Notes: generated from the sequence alone by a model not told the origin. Counted from the stretch's first letter, positions 1 through 6,236 are shown. The stretch: 6,236 nt of DNA from Desulfobacteraceae bacterium (GCA_030671225.1 DAOVAE010000074.1:1-6236); one strand, 5' to 3'. Numbers and translations are program-made.

Positions 1-16
1 ACACATAGCAAGAAAT

Positions 17-22
17 GGGAAG
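17..22 (+). promoter_or_regulatory. Ribosome binding site supporting a TTG start for yggS
   Basis: GGGAAG lies nine bases before the TTG at 32. An in-frame TAA at 26-28 rules out any longer reading frame, so the TTG at 32 is the first possible start. It gives a protein that aligns with the family from the first helix. The bases before it do not identify the upstream gene: the three frames stop at 6-8, 26-28 and 67-69. Confidence 0.55.
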
Positions 23-31
23 TTTTAAGAT

Positions 32-715
32 TTGATAAAACGATTGCAGAGCGTAAAAGAGCGTATTGAAAACGCGGCCCGTGCATGCGGCCGTGACCCT
101 GAAACCGTCCGTCTTGTGGCGGTGAGCAAAACCATTCCGACAGACAGGGTTAAACAAGCCATCCAAGCCGGCGTCACCATCCTTGGAGAAAGCTATGTGC
201 AGGAAGCCCGGGCAAAGTTCAACGATCTGGCGACATACCCCGCATCGTGGCATTTCATCGGACATCTTCAGTCCAACAAGGCCAAGTATGCTGTGAGACT
301 CTTTGACCTGATCCACTCTGTAGACAAACTCAAACTGGCCCGTGAAATAGACAAACAGGCAAAAAAAATTAATAAAATCCAGGAGATACTCATACAGGTC
401 AATATTAGTGAGGAAGCCTCAAAATCAGGTGTAGATGTCGAAGATGCGCACAATCTGCTAAAGGATATAAGCCTTCTTGAGAATCTGTCTGTTAAGGGGC
501 TTATGACCATGCCGCCATATTTCAACGAGCCTGAAAAGGTTCGGCCCTATTTTTCAGCCCTTCGTGGTTTGAGAGACCATCTCGAGCAACAAGAACTGTT
601 TAATGTAACTTTGAGTGAACTTTCTATGGGTATGACCGGTGATTTTGAAGTCGCAATCCAAGAAGGGGCAACCCTTGTACGTATCGGGACGGCTATTTTC
701 GGAAAAAGAGAATGA
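32..715 (+). CDS. yggS: YggS/PROSC (PLPBP) family pyridoxal-phosphate homeostasis protein
   Basis: This is a cytosolic PLP-binding protein of the alanine-racemase-like TIM-barrel fold. The family has no established catalytic reaction. It buffers pyridoxal phosphate, and its loss disturbs vitamin B6 and amino-acid/keto-acid balance. The 227 residues match the usual length of about 230. Visible family motifs in order are LVAVSKT, with the PLP-binding lysine at K33; GESYVQEA (52-59), where most members have [14 protein letters not shown] (73-83); IHSVDKL (94-100); [14 protein letters not shown] (121-134); GLMTMPP (156-162); and the phosphate-binding C-terminal block SMGMTGDFE through RIGTAIFG (198-224). 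The start is TTG at 32, fixed by an in-frame stop just upstream and a GGGAAG ribosome binding site. The stop codon overlaps the queH start as ATGA, so the two are probably co-transcribed and translationally coupled. The start of the operon lies outside the window. Confidence 0.95.
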   Translation: MIKRLQSVKERIENAARACGRDPETVRLVAVSKTIPTDRVKQAIQAGVTILGESYVQEARAKFNDLATYPASWHFIGHLQSNKAKYAVRLFDLIHSVDKLKLAREIDKQAKKINKIQEILIQVNISEEASKSGVDVEDAHNLLKDISLLENLSVKGLMTMPPYFNEPEKVRPYFSALRGLRDHLEQQELFNVTLSELSMGMTGDFEVAIQEGATLVRIGTAIFGKRE

Positions 716-1239
716 AAATCCTGCTTCACATATGCTGTGCGCCGTGCGCCATATACCCTGTAATAATCCTTGAAAAGCAAGATTTTGACATAATGGGCTT
801 CTTCTACAGACATAATATTCACCCTTACACGGAATGTATGAAACGTCAGGAAACGTTACAATCTTACGCAGGAACCATTGATCTTAGGGTCATTTACCAG
901 GAAGATTACGACCTGGAGGGTTTTATCCGGAATGTGGTTTTCAGGGAATCGATGCGCTGCTCATACTGCTATCATGAACGCCTTAGATCCACGGCACTGG
1001 TGGCAAAACGCGGCAATTTCGACTATTTCACTACCACCCTCTTGTACAGTAAATTCCAGAAACACGACGAGATAAAATCTATAGGTGAGGCGGTCGGCCA
1101 AGCTGTGGGAGTGCGATTTTACTACCATGATTTTCGTGTTGGGTGGGAAAATGGTGTGGAAGAATCAAAACGGTTGGGATTATATCGCCAGCAGTACTGC
1201 GGCTGCATCTACAGTGAAAAAGAAAGGTATTACAAGTAA
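712..1239 (+). CDS. queH: Epoxyqueuosine reductase QueH (DUF208 family)
   Basis: QueH carries out the last step of queuosine synthesis, reducing epoxyqueuosine to queuosine in the wobble position of GUN-anticodon tRNAs. It is a non-homologous replacement for the cobalamin-dependent QueG and uses an Fe-S cluster plus an additional iron. The 175-residue protein has the family's cysteine pattern: HICCAPC at 6-12, RCSYC with C83 and C86, and YCGC with C163 and C165. Other conserved blocks are NIHPYTE (35-41) and [15 protein letters not shown] (107-121). The ATG at 712 overlaps the yggS stop (ATGA), which indicates coupled translation; GGAAAAAGAG just upstream may act as the ribosome binding site. 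No other queuosine gene lies in the window. No ordinary terminator follows; an inverted-repeat element begins 16 bases after the stop. All expected cysteines are present, so the enzyme should be functional. Confidence 0.95.
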   Translation: MKILLHICCAPCAIYPVIILEKQDFDIMGFFYRHNIHPYTECMKRQETLQSYAGTIDLRVIYQEDYDLEGFIRNVVFRESMRCSYCYHERLRSTALVAKRGNFDYFTTTLLYSKFQKHDEIKSIGEAVGQAVGVRFYYHDFRVGWENGVEESKRLGLYRQQYCGCIYSEKERYYK

Positions 1240-1254
1240 TGCGTGTCTAAAGTT

Positions 1255-1401
1255 GACGGCTTCGTAAAAAGTCCAACTTCTGCGTTGCGCTTCATCCTTC
1301 GTCATTACAGCGTACTATAAGTGCGCTCCCCATGGGACCGGCGGATAGGCGATTCCTCAGGATTTGCGTGTCTTGAATTTGGAGCTTTTTACTTTGCCGT
1401 C
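1255..1401. repeat. Imperfect inverted-repeat (MITE-like) intergenic element, about 147 bp
   Basis: The left end (1255-1276) and the reverse complement of the right end (1379-1401) share GACGGC, then GTAAAAAG, then TCCAA, with a three-base difference (TTC against AAA) and a one-base gap. Inside, ATCCTT on the left pairs loosely with AGGAT on the right. A small hairpin sits near the middle: AGCGTAC (1309-1315) and GTGCGCT (1321-1327) around TATAA, with one G-U pair. There is no ORF of note and no clear target-site duplication. From memory, elements with these ends are scattered through intergenic regions of Desulfobacterales genomes; that part is recollection. It may be a non-autonomous mobile repeat, an RNA structure that ends or stabilises the queH transcript, or both. 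Confidence 0.6.
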
Positions 1402-1428
1402 GGATTTCGAGTTTCGATATTCGGATTT

Positions 1429-1456
1429 TGCCTGAACATGACTTTTTGTTCAGGCA
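1429..1456. other. Perfect 10-bp inverted repeat with 8-base loop upstream of the protease gene
   Basis: TGCCTGAACA (1429-1438) and TGTTCAGGCA (1447-1456) are exact reverse complements around TGACTTTT. Neither strand has a T-run after the stem, so this is not a typical intrinsic terminator. It lies 74 bases before the protease start and overlaps the only weak sigma-70-like promoter I can find (ATGACT at 1438-1443, 18-bp spacer, TACTAT at 1462-1467). An operator or an mRNA hairpin are both possible. Confidence 0.45.
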
Positions 1457-1530
1457 CTAATTACTATGCCGGCAGAACCTTCTAAGGTATCACCGGTTTT
1501 AATGTTATTAATCAACGAGTAACAAATTCT

Positions 1531-3468
1531 ATGTTTGGCAATTTCATATACTTCATCATTGTGCTTCTCATATACAGTACCTACCAGCCTACTGAAGATA
1601 CAAATTTTACCGCAATAGAGACCCTTTTTCTCTTTATCGGCCTGATTGTTATTTTCGCATGGATCACCTGGATACAGTTCCACAGGATAGAAAAGCGACT
1701 TTCAAGGGAAAGCTTTCCTCAACTCGATCATAAATTCAGCTCAACGTTAACCAGACAATCAATAATGGCCATCGTGCTCTTTTCCATTAATATTTACGGC
1801 CTGAACCTTTCATCCTTTTTGATAGACATTCACTTTTTGTCTATGATTCCTACTTTTCAGGCTCTTTTATTTCTCGGGCTTTTTATATTCTATCTGGCAA
1901 TTGTATGGGCCTGTGCCTATGGCCCCTATAAGATGCTCTCCACCTCCGACATCTCCAGAGAGTCATACATTCTGTCTCAAATTTCTTTTTCTGTTCCCAT
2001 TCTTTTACCCTGGCTGCTTCTTTCCGGAGTTGCCGACATCATTAATGCCCTGCCGTTTGAGCAGCCTAAACATTTTCTCTCCACCACCCAAGGTCAAATT
2101 GCCTATTTCCTTGTTTTTCTTGTCGCCATCGCAATTGCAGGACCGCTGGTTATCCAGAAATTCTGGAGATGCAAACCTCTTGAAACAGGTTACTATAGAA
2201 AACGGATTGAAAACCTGTGCCGAAAAGCGGGGATGGAATATGCTGACATTCTTTACTGGCCAATATTCGGCGGCAGAATGATAACAGCCGGTGTGATGGG
2301 ACTGGTCAAAAATTTCCGCTACATCTTAGTTACCAGTGACCTTTTGCGCTTCCTTGAACCCGAGGAAATTGATGCGGTCATTGCTCATGAAATCGGACAC
2401 ATTAAAAAAAAGCATCTTTTTTTTTATCTGGTCTTTTTTGTAGGATACATGCTGATTTCGTTTGCCACCTTTGATCTGCTGATATATTTTATTATATTTA
2501 CAGAACCCGTATACAGATTTATAAGCAATACAGGCCTTGATCAGACCGCAGTAACTTCATCGATCTTCAGCCTGGTAATTATCATATTTTTTCTGATCTA
2601 CTTCCGCTTTATTTTCGGATATTTTATGCGTAATTTCGAGCGCCAGGCAGACACTTACGTGTACGCACTTTTCGATAATGCAAAACCTCTTATCTCAACC
2701 TTTGAAAAAATTGCAGCAACAAGCGGGGAACCGTACGACAAGCCCAACTGGCACCACTTCAGCATCAAAAATCGGATAGAACATCTAAAAAAGTGTGAAA
2801 CGGATAAGATCTGGATAACCCGCCATGACAACAAAATCAAAAAAAGCATTGCCGTTTATCTGGTGGGAATATTGTTGATCGGCGGTATCGGATATAACTT
2901 GAATTTTGGTGAAACCGGCAAGAAATTAAACAAGCATTTTTTCGAAAAAATAATACAAAGAGAAATTGACAGGACCCCCGACAACCCGAACCTTTACAGC
3001 ACGCTGGGTGACCTTTACTACAGCGATAAAAACTACGCCAAAACCATTAAAGCGTATGAACAATCGTTAATGCTTGAGCCGGATAACCCTCATATTTTAA
3101 ACAACCTCGCATGGCTCCATGCCACATGTGAAGTCCAAAAATTCCGTGATCCTAAAAAAGCTTTATATCTTGCAGAAAAAGCTGCCAAACTCGATAAATC
3201 CCCGTATATTCTCGACACCCTGGCTGAGAGCTACTATGCAAACGGCCGGTTTGAAGAGGCGGTTGAGGCTGAAATCAGAGCCCTTGATTTGGTAGTAAAA
3301 AACCGAAGATATTATGAAAAACAGCTGAGGAAATTTATGGAGGCAGCCAGAGGCGGCGATTTAAGCCGATTACCTGATACAGACCTTCCTGACCTGCAGC
3401 AAATCACAGTTTCCGCCGAAAATCTTTTCAATCCCATCCTGTTTCAGGGTAGTCATGCCGTCTTTTAA
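1531..3468 (+). CDS. Multi-pass membrane M48 family metalloprotease with C-terminal TPR domain
   Basis: This is a zinc metalloprotease of the Ste24/HtpX type, probably acting in inner-membrane protein quality control; its substrate is unknown. Nine membrane segments are visible at roughly 4-18, 29-49, 76-96, 109-130, 149-171, 188-208, 297-324, 343-365 and 438-455. The zinc site is HEIGH at 286-290 (H286, E287, H290), with the third ligand E370 in NFERQAD. WHHFSIKNRI (407-416) is the usual downstream M48 block. TPR repeats follow at about 487-590, with typical phrases such as LGDLYYSDKNYAKTIKAYEQ. Positive charges place the catalytic loops in the cytoplasm and the TPRs in the periplasm. The ATG at 1531 has a poor ribosome binding site, but translation cannot begin before 1486 because of an in-frame TAA at 1483. 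The last 33 codons lie antisense to the neighbouring ATPase gene and look like an unconserved tail. The family is clear; HtpX, Ste24 or BepA orthology is not. Confidence 0.9.
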   Translation: MFGNFIYFIIVLLIYSTYQPTEDTNFTAIETLFLFIGLIVIFAWITWIQFHRIEKRLSRESFPQLDHKFSSTLTRQSIMAIVLFSINIYGLNLSSFLIDIHFLSMIPTFQALLFLGLFIFYLAIVWACAYGPYKMLSTSDISRESYILSQISFSVPILLPWLLLSGVADIINALPFEQPKHFLSTTQGQIAYFLVFLVAIAIAGPLVIQKFWRCKPLETGYYRKRIENLCRKAGMEYADILYWPIFGGRMITAGVMGLVKNFRYILVTSDLLRFLEPEEIDAVIAHEIGHIKKKHLFFYLVFFVGYMLISFATFDLLIYFIIFTEPVYRFISNTGLDQTAVTSSIFSLVIIIFFLIYFRFIFGYFMRNFERQADTYVYALFDNAKPLISTFEKIAATSGEPYDKPNWHHFSIKNRIEHLKKCETDKIWITRHDNKIKKSIAVYLVGILLIGGIGYNLNFGETGKKLNKHFFEKIIQREIDRTPDNPNLYSTLGDLYYSDKNYAKTIKAYEQSLMLEPDNPHILNNLAWLHATCEVQKFRDPKKALYLAEKAAKLDKSPYILDTLAESYYANGRFEEAVEAEIRALDLVVKNRRYYEKQLRKFMEAARGGDLSRLPDTDLPDLQQITVSAENLFNPILFQGSHAVF

Positions 3469-5679
3469 GGCATGATCCCTTAAAGCCTTGATCGGAGAAT
3501 TGTTCTGGATCAGTTTTTTCATCTGGTCGGTCCCCATCAACAGTTCATGCAAGGCCATCCGTCCGGAATATCCACTATTGTAGCAACTGTCGCAGCCCAC
3601 TGGCCTGTTTAGGATCAGATCCTGGGAGTAAGGAATATTAACATGGTTTTCGAACTCTTCAAAGGAACCGTATTCCCGAACCAGAGCATCATATTCAGTG
3701 TTTGGCGGATGAAAAGATTCTCTGCATTTTTTACAGAAGGTGCGGACCAGGCGCTGGGCAAGGATACACAGTATGGCGTCTGAAAAGTTGAACGGGTCCA
3801 TTCCCATGTCAAGAAGCCTTGTTATGCTTTCAGGCGCACTGTTGGTATGAAGTGTGGAAAAAACCAAGTGTCCTGTTAGTGATGCTTCAATGCCTATGGA
3901 TGTTGTCTCCCTGTCGCGCATTTCACCAACCATAATAACATCCGGATCGGACCTTAAGAATGCCCGCATGGCAGAAGCAAAGTCGAATCCGATCTTGGGT
4001 TTTACCTGAACCTGCCTTAACCCTTTCTGGGTAATTTCCACAGGATCTTCAGCGGTCCAGATCTTGGTTTCGGTGTTATTGATATACGCCAGAGCCGAAT
4101 GAAGGGTGGATGTTTTGCCGGATCCGGTTGGACCGCATACGAAGATAAGGCCATGGGGCTGTGTGATGGCGGTGACAAAGTTGTTGTAGTTTCTTGTTGA
4201 AAAACCTATATCATCCAAAGGAAGCGTCTCACCGGCAGAGAGTATACGCATGACCACATCTTCAACACCCCCTTGGGTCGGAACGGTTGCTACCCGGAGT
4301 TCAATGTCGGGGCCGCCGTATTTTTTGAATTTGATCTTACCGTCCTGGGGCTTGCGTCGCTCCACAATATCAAGATCGGCCATGATCTTTATACGTGACA
4401 CGATCTTATCTCTAAAAGCAGAAGGGATGGACTCGAATACAATACAGATACTATCCACCCGTATCCGGATCTGAGTCTTCTCTTTTCCTGGATACGGCTC
4501 TATATGGATATCCGAAGAACCCCGATTATAGGCATCAATAATGATTTTGTTGACAAGCTGGACAACAGCGCTGTCATCCTCATACAGAACGAACTCCTCA
4601 TCTTCTATCTCTTTCTCCTCACAATGGAGTTGTAAAAGGATCTCTTCCATGGAGGCGCGTTCTTTTTCTGTCCGGGTAAAGAGCTTAATAAAATCTAATA
4701 TATCCCTTTTTAACGCTACATTGAAGCAAAGCGATTTACCTGCAAAGAGAGACTTGATTTCTCCAACCTTCTGGAGATCGTAAGGGTTGTCTATGGCGAT
4801 AACGATTTTTTCATCCTTTTCGCGCAATGGAACCCAGACGTTGTTTCGCATAAAAGGAACTTTCAGGCCGGTAAGAAGCTCACCGGGGACCGGTGTATTT
4901 GCATTATATTCCGTAAACGGGACTTTAAAAAATTGACTTAAAGATTTCCCGATATCCTGCCTTGAAATCTTATAACCCGATATCAAAACGTCTTCAACAG
5001 TCTCCTTTCTCTTTCTGGAATCAGCGATCGCCCTGTCGAGTTCTTTTTTGGTCAGAATATTGTTTTCCAGAATATAATCAAACTTGTTGGGCCTTGCCTT
5101 TGCCATCCTCTTCTGGTTGTACAGGGCAATCCCTAATATCTTGGCCATTTCTATAACAGATTTCTCATCGAGTCTGGAAAATGAATCTCTGTCTTTGCGG
5201 TTTATCAGCTGAATCGCTCCAAGTATATAGTTTTTAAATATGATAGGAACCACTAAAACCTGTTTAGTGGTAAAACCTGCATTTTGATCCCAGCTATTAT
5301 CGAATTTCAGATCAGGGTCTATAGAGGCAAGTTCTTTATCATCATAAACATTTGCAATATTTATGAGCTTCTTCTTGAAAGCGGAACATCCGGATATACT
5401 GGTGTTCGACATGGGAATACGGATCTCTCCGATCTCGTCTCCGGATTTGAATCTCGACACAAGCTCCCGCTTTCTGCCGTCAACCACATAAACGGTCAGC
5501 CTTTCCGCCTCAAAAAGTCGTGTTATCTCATTTTTCAGATCAACCAGGATCTCGTCTAGATTAGCTGCAGCATGTATCTTGTTGCAAATATTCTGGAGAT
5601 TCTTCCTGTACTCAACTTCGGATTTGAGTTTTCGGCTATTTAAATTCATGGCATTTGAAGTAGAAGATTTTTCTAACAT
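3370..5679 (-). CDS. GAF-domain GspE/PilB-type secretion/pilus assembly ATPase
   Basis: This is a cytoplasmic hexameric ATPase of the type II secretion/type IV pilus extension family, 769 residues with a GAF domain added at the front. Order: GAF (about 25-190, ending in the NR...F-x3-DE signature, N160 to E172); MshEN-like domain (about 197-334); N2 domain with SDIHIEP (389-395), RVDS where most have RVDG, and RRKPQDGKI; then the motor. The motor is complete: Walker A GPTGSGKTST (516-525, K522), Asp box WTAEDPVE (541-548), Walker B DPDVIMVGE (578-586), His box TGHLVFSTLHTN (602-613), and zinc cysteines C649, C652, C696 and C699. I prefer the ATG at 5679 because GAGGG lies six bases before it; the in-frame ATG at 5685 directly abuts GAGGG, which is too close. 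No pilus or secretion genes adjoin, so PilB, GspE or MshE cannot be chosen. A sigma-54 promoter lies just upstream. Confidence 0.93.
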   Translation of the reverse strand: MLEKSSTSNAMNLNSRKLKSEVEYRKNLQNICNKIHAAANLDEILVDLKNEITRLFEAERLTVYVVDGRKRELVSRFKSGDEIGEIRIPMSNTSISGCSAFKKKLINIANVYDDKELASIDPDLKFDNSWDQNAGFTTKQVLVVPIIFKNYILGAIQLINRKDRDSFSRLDEKSVIEMAKILGIALYNQKRMAKARPNKFDYILENNILTKKELDRAIADSRKRKETVEDVLISGYKISRQDIGKSLSQFFKVPFTEYNANTPVPGELLTGLKVPFMRNNVWVPLREKDEKIVIAIDNPYDLQKVGEIKSLFAGKSLCFNVALKRDILDFIKLFTRTEKERASMEEILLQLHCEEKEIEDEEFVLYEDDSAVVQLVNKIIIDAYNRGSSDIHIEPYPGKEKTQIRIRVDSICIVFESIPSAFRDKIVSRIKIMADLDIVERRKPQDGKIKFKKYGGPDIELRVATVPTQGGVEDVVMRILSAGETLPLDDIGFSTRNYNNFVTAITQPHGLIFVCGPTGSGKTSTLHSALAYINNTETKIWTAEDPVEITQKGLRQVQVKPKIGFDFASAMRAFLRSDPDVIMVGEMRDRETTSIGIEASLTGHLVFSTLHTNSAPESITRLLDMGMDPFNFSDAILCILAQRLVRTFCKKCRESFHPPNTEYDALVREYGSFEEFENHVNIPYSQDLILNRPVGCDSCYNSGYSGRMALHELLMGTDQMKKLIQNNSPIKALRDHALKDGMTTLKQDGIEKIFGGNCDLLQVRKVCIR

Positions 5680-5685
5680 TGTCAT

Positions 5686-5690
5686 CCCTC
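5686..5690 (-). promoter_or_regulatory. Ribosome binding site of the GAF-ATPase gene
   Basis: On the minus strand GAGGG is followed at once by ATGACA and then a second ATG. The spacing is zero to the ATG at 5685 and six bases to the ATG at 5679. This favours the second start and removes two residues (Met-Thr) from the longest reading frame. Confidence 0.6.
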
Positions 5691-5710
5691 ATTTTTGCAC
5701 AATATCTTCC

Positions 5711-5726
5711 AGCAACACCTATGCCA
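5711..5726 (-). promoter_or_regulatory. Sigma-54 (RpoN) -24/-12 promoter for the GAF-ATPase gene
   Basis: The minus strand reads TGGCATAGGTGTTGCT. This matches the sigma-54 consensus (TGGCAC, then TTGC plus A or T) in the TGGCA block, the TTGCT block and the exact ten-base distance between GG (5725-5724) and GC (5713-5712). Transcription would begin near 5700, giving a leader of about 21 bases that holds the GAGGG ribosome site. No competing sigma-70 promoter stands out. Sigma-54 promoters need an ATP-driven enhancer-binding activator, and candidate sites lie upstream. Confidence 0.75.
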
Positions 5727-5789
5727 AAAAGAACTTTTCTTTTGCGACAAACAAAATTTGAATTGATTTTCTCAATCCTGATGTGCGCA

Positions 5790-5802
5790 TAATGCTTTGA
5801 TT
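5790..5802 (-). promoter_or_regulatory. Candidate IHF binding site between enhancer and sigma-54 promoter
   Basis: The minus strand reads AATCAAAGCATTA, a full match to the IHF consensus WATCAANNNNTTR. Its centre is about 96 bases upstream of the predicted transcription start, between the promoter and the tandem palindromes. That is where IHF usually bends DNA at sigma-54 promoters. The region is AT-rich, so a chance match is possible. Next to it, 5781-5790 (ATGTGCGCAT on the plus strand) resembles a half-site of the upstream palindromes. Confidence 0.5.
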
Positions 5803-5900
5803 TGGAAGGCATCCCAGACGATCATTTTAAAATGCATAAAATATTTATCATTTAAGAATTAATTTGAGATGGGAGGTCTGAGGAAGAGATATATTCTAAT

Positions 5901-5944
5901 AATGCACATAAAAATGTGCATCAATGCACGATAATATGTGCACG
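5901..5944. promoter_or_regulatory. Two tandem 22-bp NtrC-like palindromic sites (putative enhancer)
   Basis: Two copies of TGCAC-N8-GTGCA occur in direct tandem: TGCAC at 5903 and 5925, GTGCA at 5916 and 5938, each pair 22 bases apart. The first palindrome is perfect over eight bases per arm (ATGCACAT, four A, ATGTGCAT; 5902-5921). The two units agree at about 16 of 22 positions, and the differences fall mostly in the spacer. The arms are those of the NtrC recognition sequence (GCAC-N7-GTGC), but the spacer is one base longer. The sites lie about 200-240 bases upstream of the predicted sigma-54 start, a usual enhancer distance. They also sit just beyond the acetyltransferase gene's 3' end, so a weak terminator function for that gene cannot be excluded. 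Confidence 0.6.
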
Positions 5945-5991
5945 GGTGATCTCGGTTTTAGTAAGGATGTGGTAATACCGTGCGTGAGGGA

Positions 5992-6236
5992 CTAACTCAA
6001 CTCTAAACGCATTATCGGCCTGCTGGGTGAGCGTCGAGCGACTTCTTTAAATCCAGCTCGAATAAATGCTTTGGGTATCCCAGTCCAAGCAAATGCCGGA
6101 GGAATATCTTTCTCCGATTTTGGTTCGACCGGATAACCTTCCACCAATTCTGCGCCTTGCGATTTGGCATATTCAGTGGCTGCCCGCAAGAGCTCTGTTG
6201 AAACGCCCATCTTTCTATATGACTTTTCGATAAACA
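5992..6236 (-). CDS. GNAT family N-acetyltransferase, C-terminal part (gene runs off the window)
   Basis: The reading frame stays open to the window edge, so this is the last 80 or so codons of a longer gene, not a small gene starting at the internal ATG at 6210. Reading back from that ATG gives FIEKSYRK before MGVSTELLRAATEYAKSQGA. This is GNAT motif A: the acetyl-CoA pyrophosphate loop R-x-x-G-x-(G/A) appears as RKMGVS, with Ser at the last position, followed by its helix. Downstream, VEGYPVEP, the AFAWTG segment, FIRAGFKEVARRSPSRPIMRLEL and the stop at 5994-5992 complete the fold. Members of this subgroup transfer an acetyl group from acetyl-CoA to an amine; the substrate cannot be read from this fragment. 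It lies upstream of the ATPase gene on the same strand, but 312 bases separate them and the ATPase has its own promoter, so they are probably not one operon. Confidence 0.85.
   Translation of the reverse strand, partial: FIEKSYRKMGVSTELLRAATEYAKSQGAELVEGYPVEPKSEKDIPPAFAWTGIPKAFIRAGFKEVARRSPSRPIMRLELS

Noticed and set aside
1..69. C-terminus of an upstream gene in frame 1 (ends at the TGA at 67-69), overlapping the yggS start
   Set aside because: It is only 22 codons with no recognisable motif. All three frames stop near the window start, so the true upstream gene end cannot be chosen.
1438..1467. Sigma-70 promoter for the protease gene (ATGACT, 18 bp, TACTAT)
   Set aside because: Each hexamer matches only about four of six positions and the candidate overlaps a hairpin. 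It is too weak to list as a promoter.
1450..1683. Minus-strand ORF of 77 codons opposite the start of the protease gene
   Set aside because: It is mostly antisense to a convincing membrane-protein gene and has no family motifs, so it is a shadow frame.
4250..4783. Plus-strand ORFs opposite the ATPase gene
   Set aside because: They are Ser/Arg-rich shadow translations of the conserved ATPase gene with no domains or ribosome sites.
5902..5921. Intrinsic terminator of the acetyltransferase gene
   Set aside because: The stem is AT-rich with only three G-C pairs and is followed on the minus strand by a broken T-run. The tandem repetition of the motif fits binding sites better.
5869..5934. Small plus-strand ORF of 21 codons (begins MGGLRKRY) running through the tandem palindromes
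   Set aside because: It has no good ribosome site, no recognisable protein and no downstream plus-strand gene to lead. Its sequence is explained by the palindromic repeats.
5992..6210. A complete 72-codon gene starting at the ATG at 6210
   Set aside because: The frame stays open upstream to the window edge and the preceding codons (FIEKSYRK) belong to GNAT motif A, so this ATG is internal to a longer gene.

Overview
The window most resembles an anaerobic delta-type proteobacterium (Desulfobacterota, Desulfobacterales-like). This is inferred from three things: the gene repertoire, the moderate GC content, and a gap element with GACGGC...GTAAAAAG ends that I recall from such genomes. No rRNA, tRNA, CRISPR array, transposase or phage gene is visible.

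Layout: (1) 32-1239, a translationally coupled plus-strand pair, a YggS-family PLP-homeostasis protein and the epoxyqueuosine reductase QueH, overlapping by ATGA. (2) 1240-1530, a 291-bp gap with an imperfect inverted-repeat element (1255-1401) and a separate perfect 10-bp-stem hairpin (1429-1456). (3) 1531-3468, a plus-strand nine-pass membrane M48 metalloprotease with a C-terminal TPR domain. (4) 3370-5679, a minus-strand GspE/PilB-type assembly ATPase with an added N-terminal GAF domain, converging on the protease gene and overlapping it by 99 bp. (5) 5680-5991, the control region of the ATPase gene, with a well-formed sigma-54 promoter, a full match to the IHF consensus, and two tandem 22-bp NtrC-like palindromes. 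(6) 5992-6236, the 3' part of a minus-strand GNAT acetyltransferase gene that runs off the window.

YggS and QueH are housekeeping genes. The most distinctive part is the ATPase and its upstream region. It is an orphan motor with no pilin, inner-membrane platform or secretin gene beside it. It carries a GAF sensor domain and an MshEN-type domain whose c-di-GMP signature is eroded. Its promoter has the layout of a classical activator-dependent sigma-54 promoter: enhancer at about -200 to -240, IHF bend at about -96, and -24/-12 box. This suggests a conditionally expressed, ligand-tuned type IV pilus or type II secretion motor acting on an apparatus encoded elsewhere. That is inference. I see no evidence of a wholly new system.
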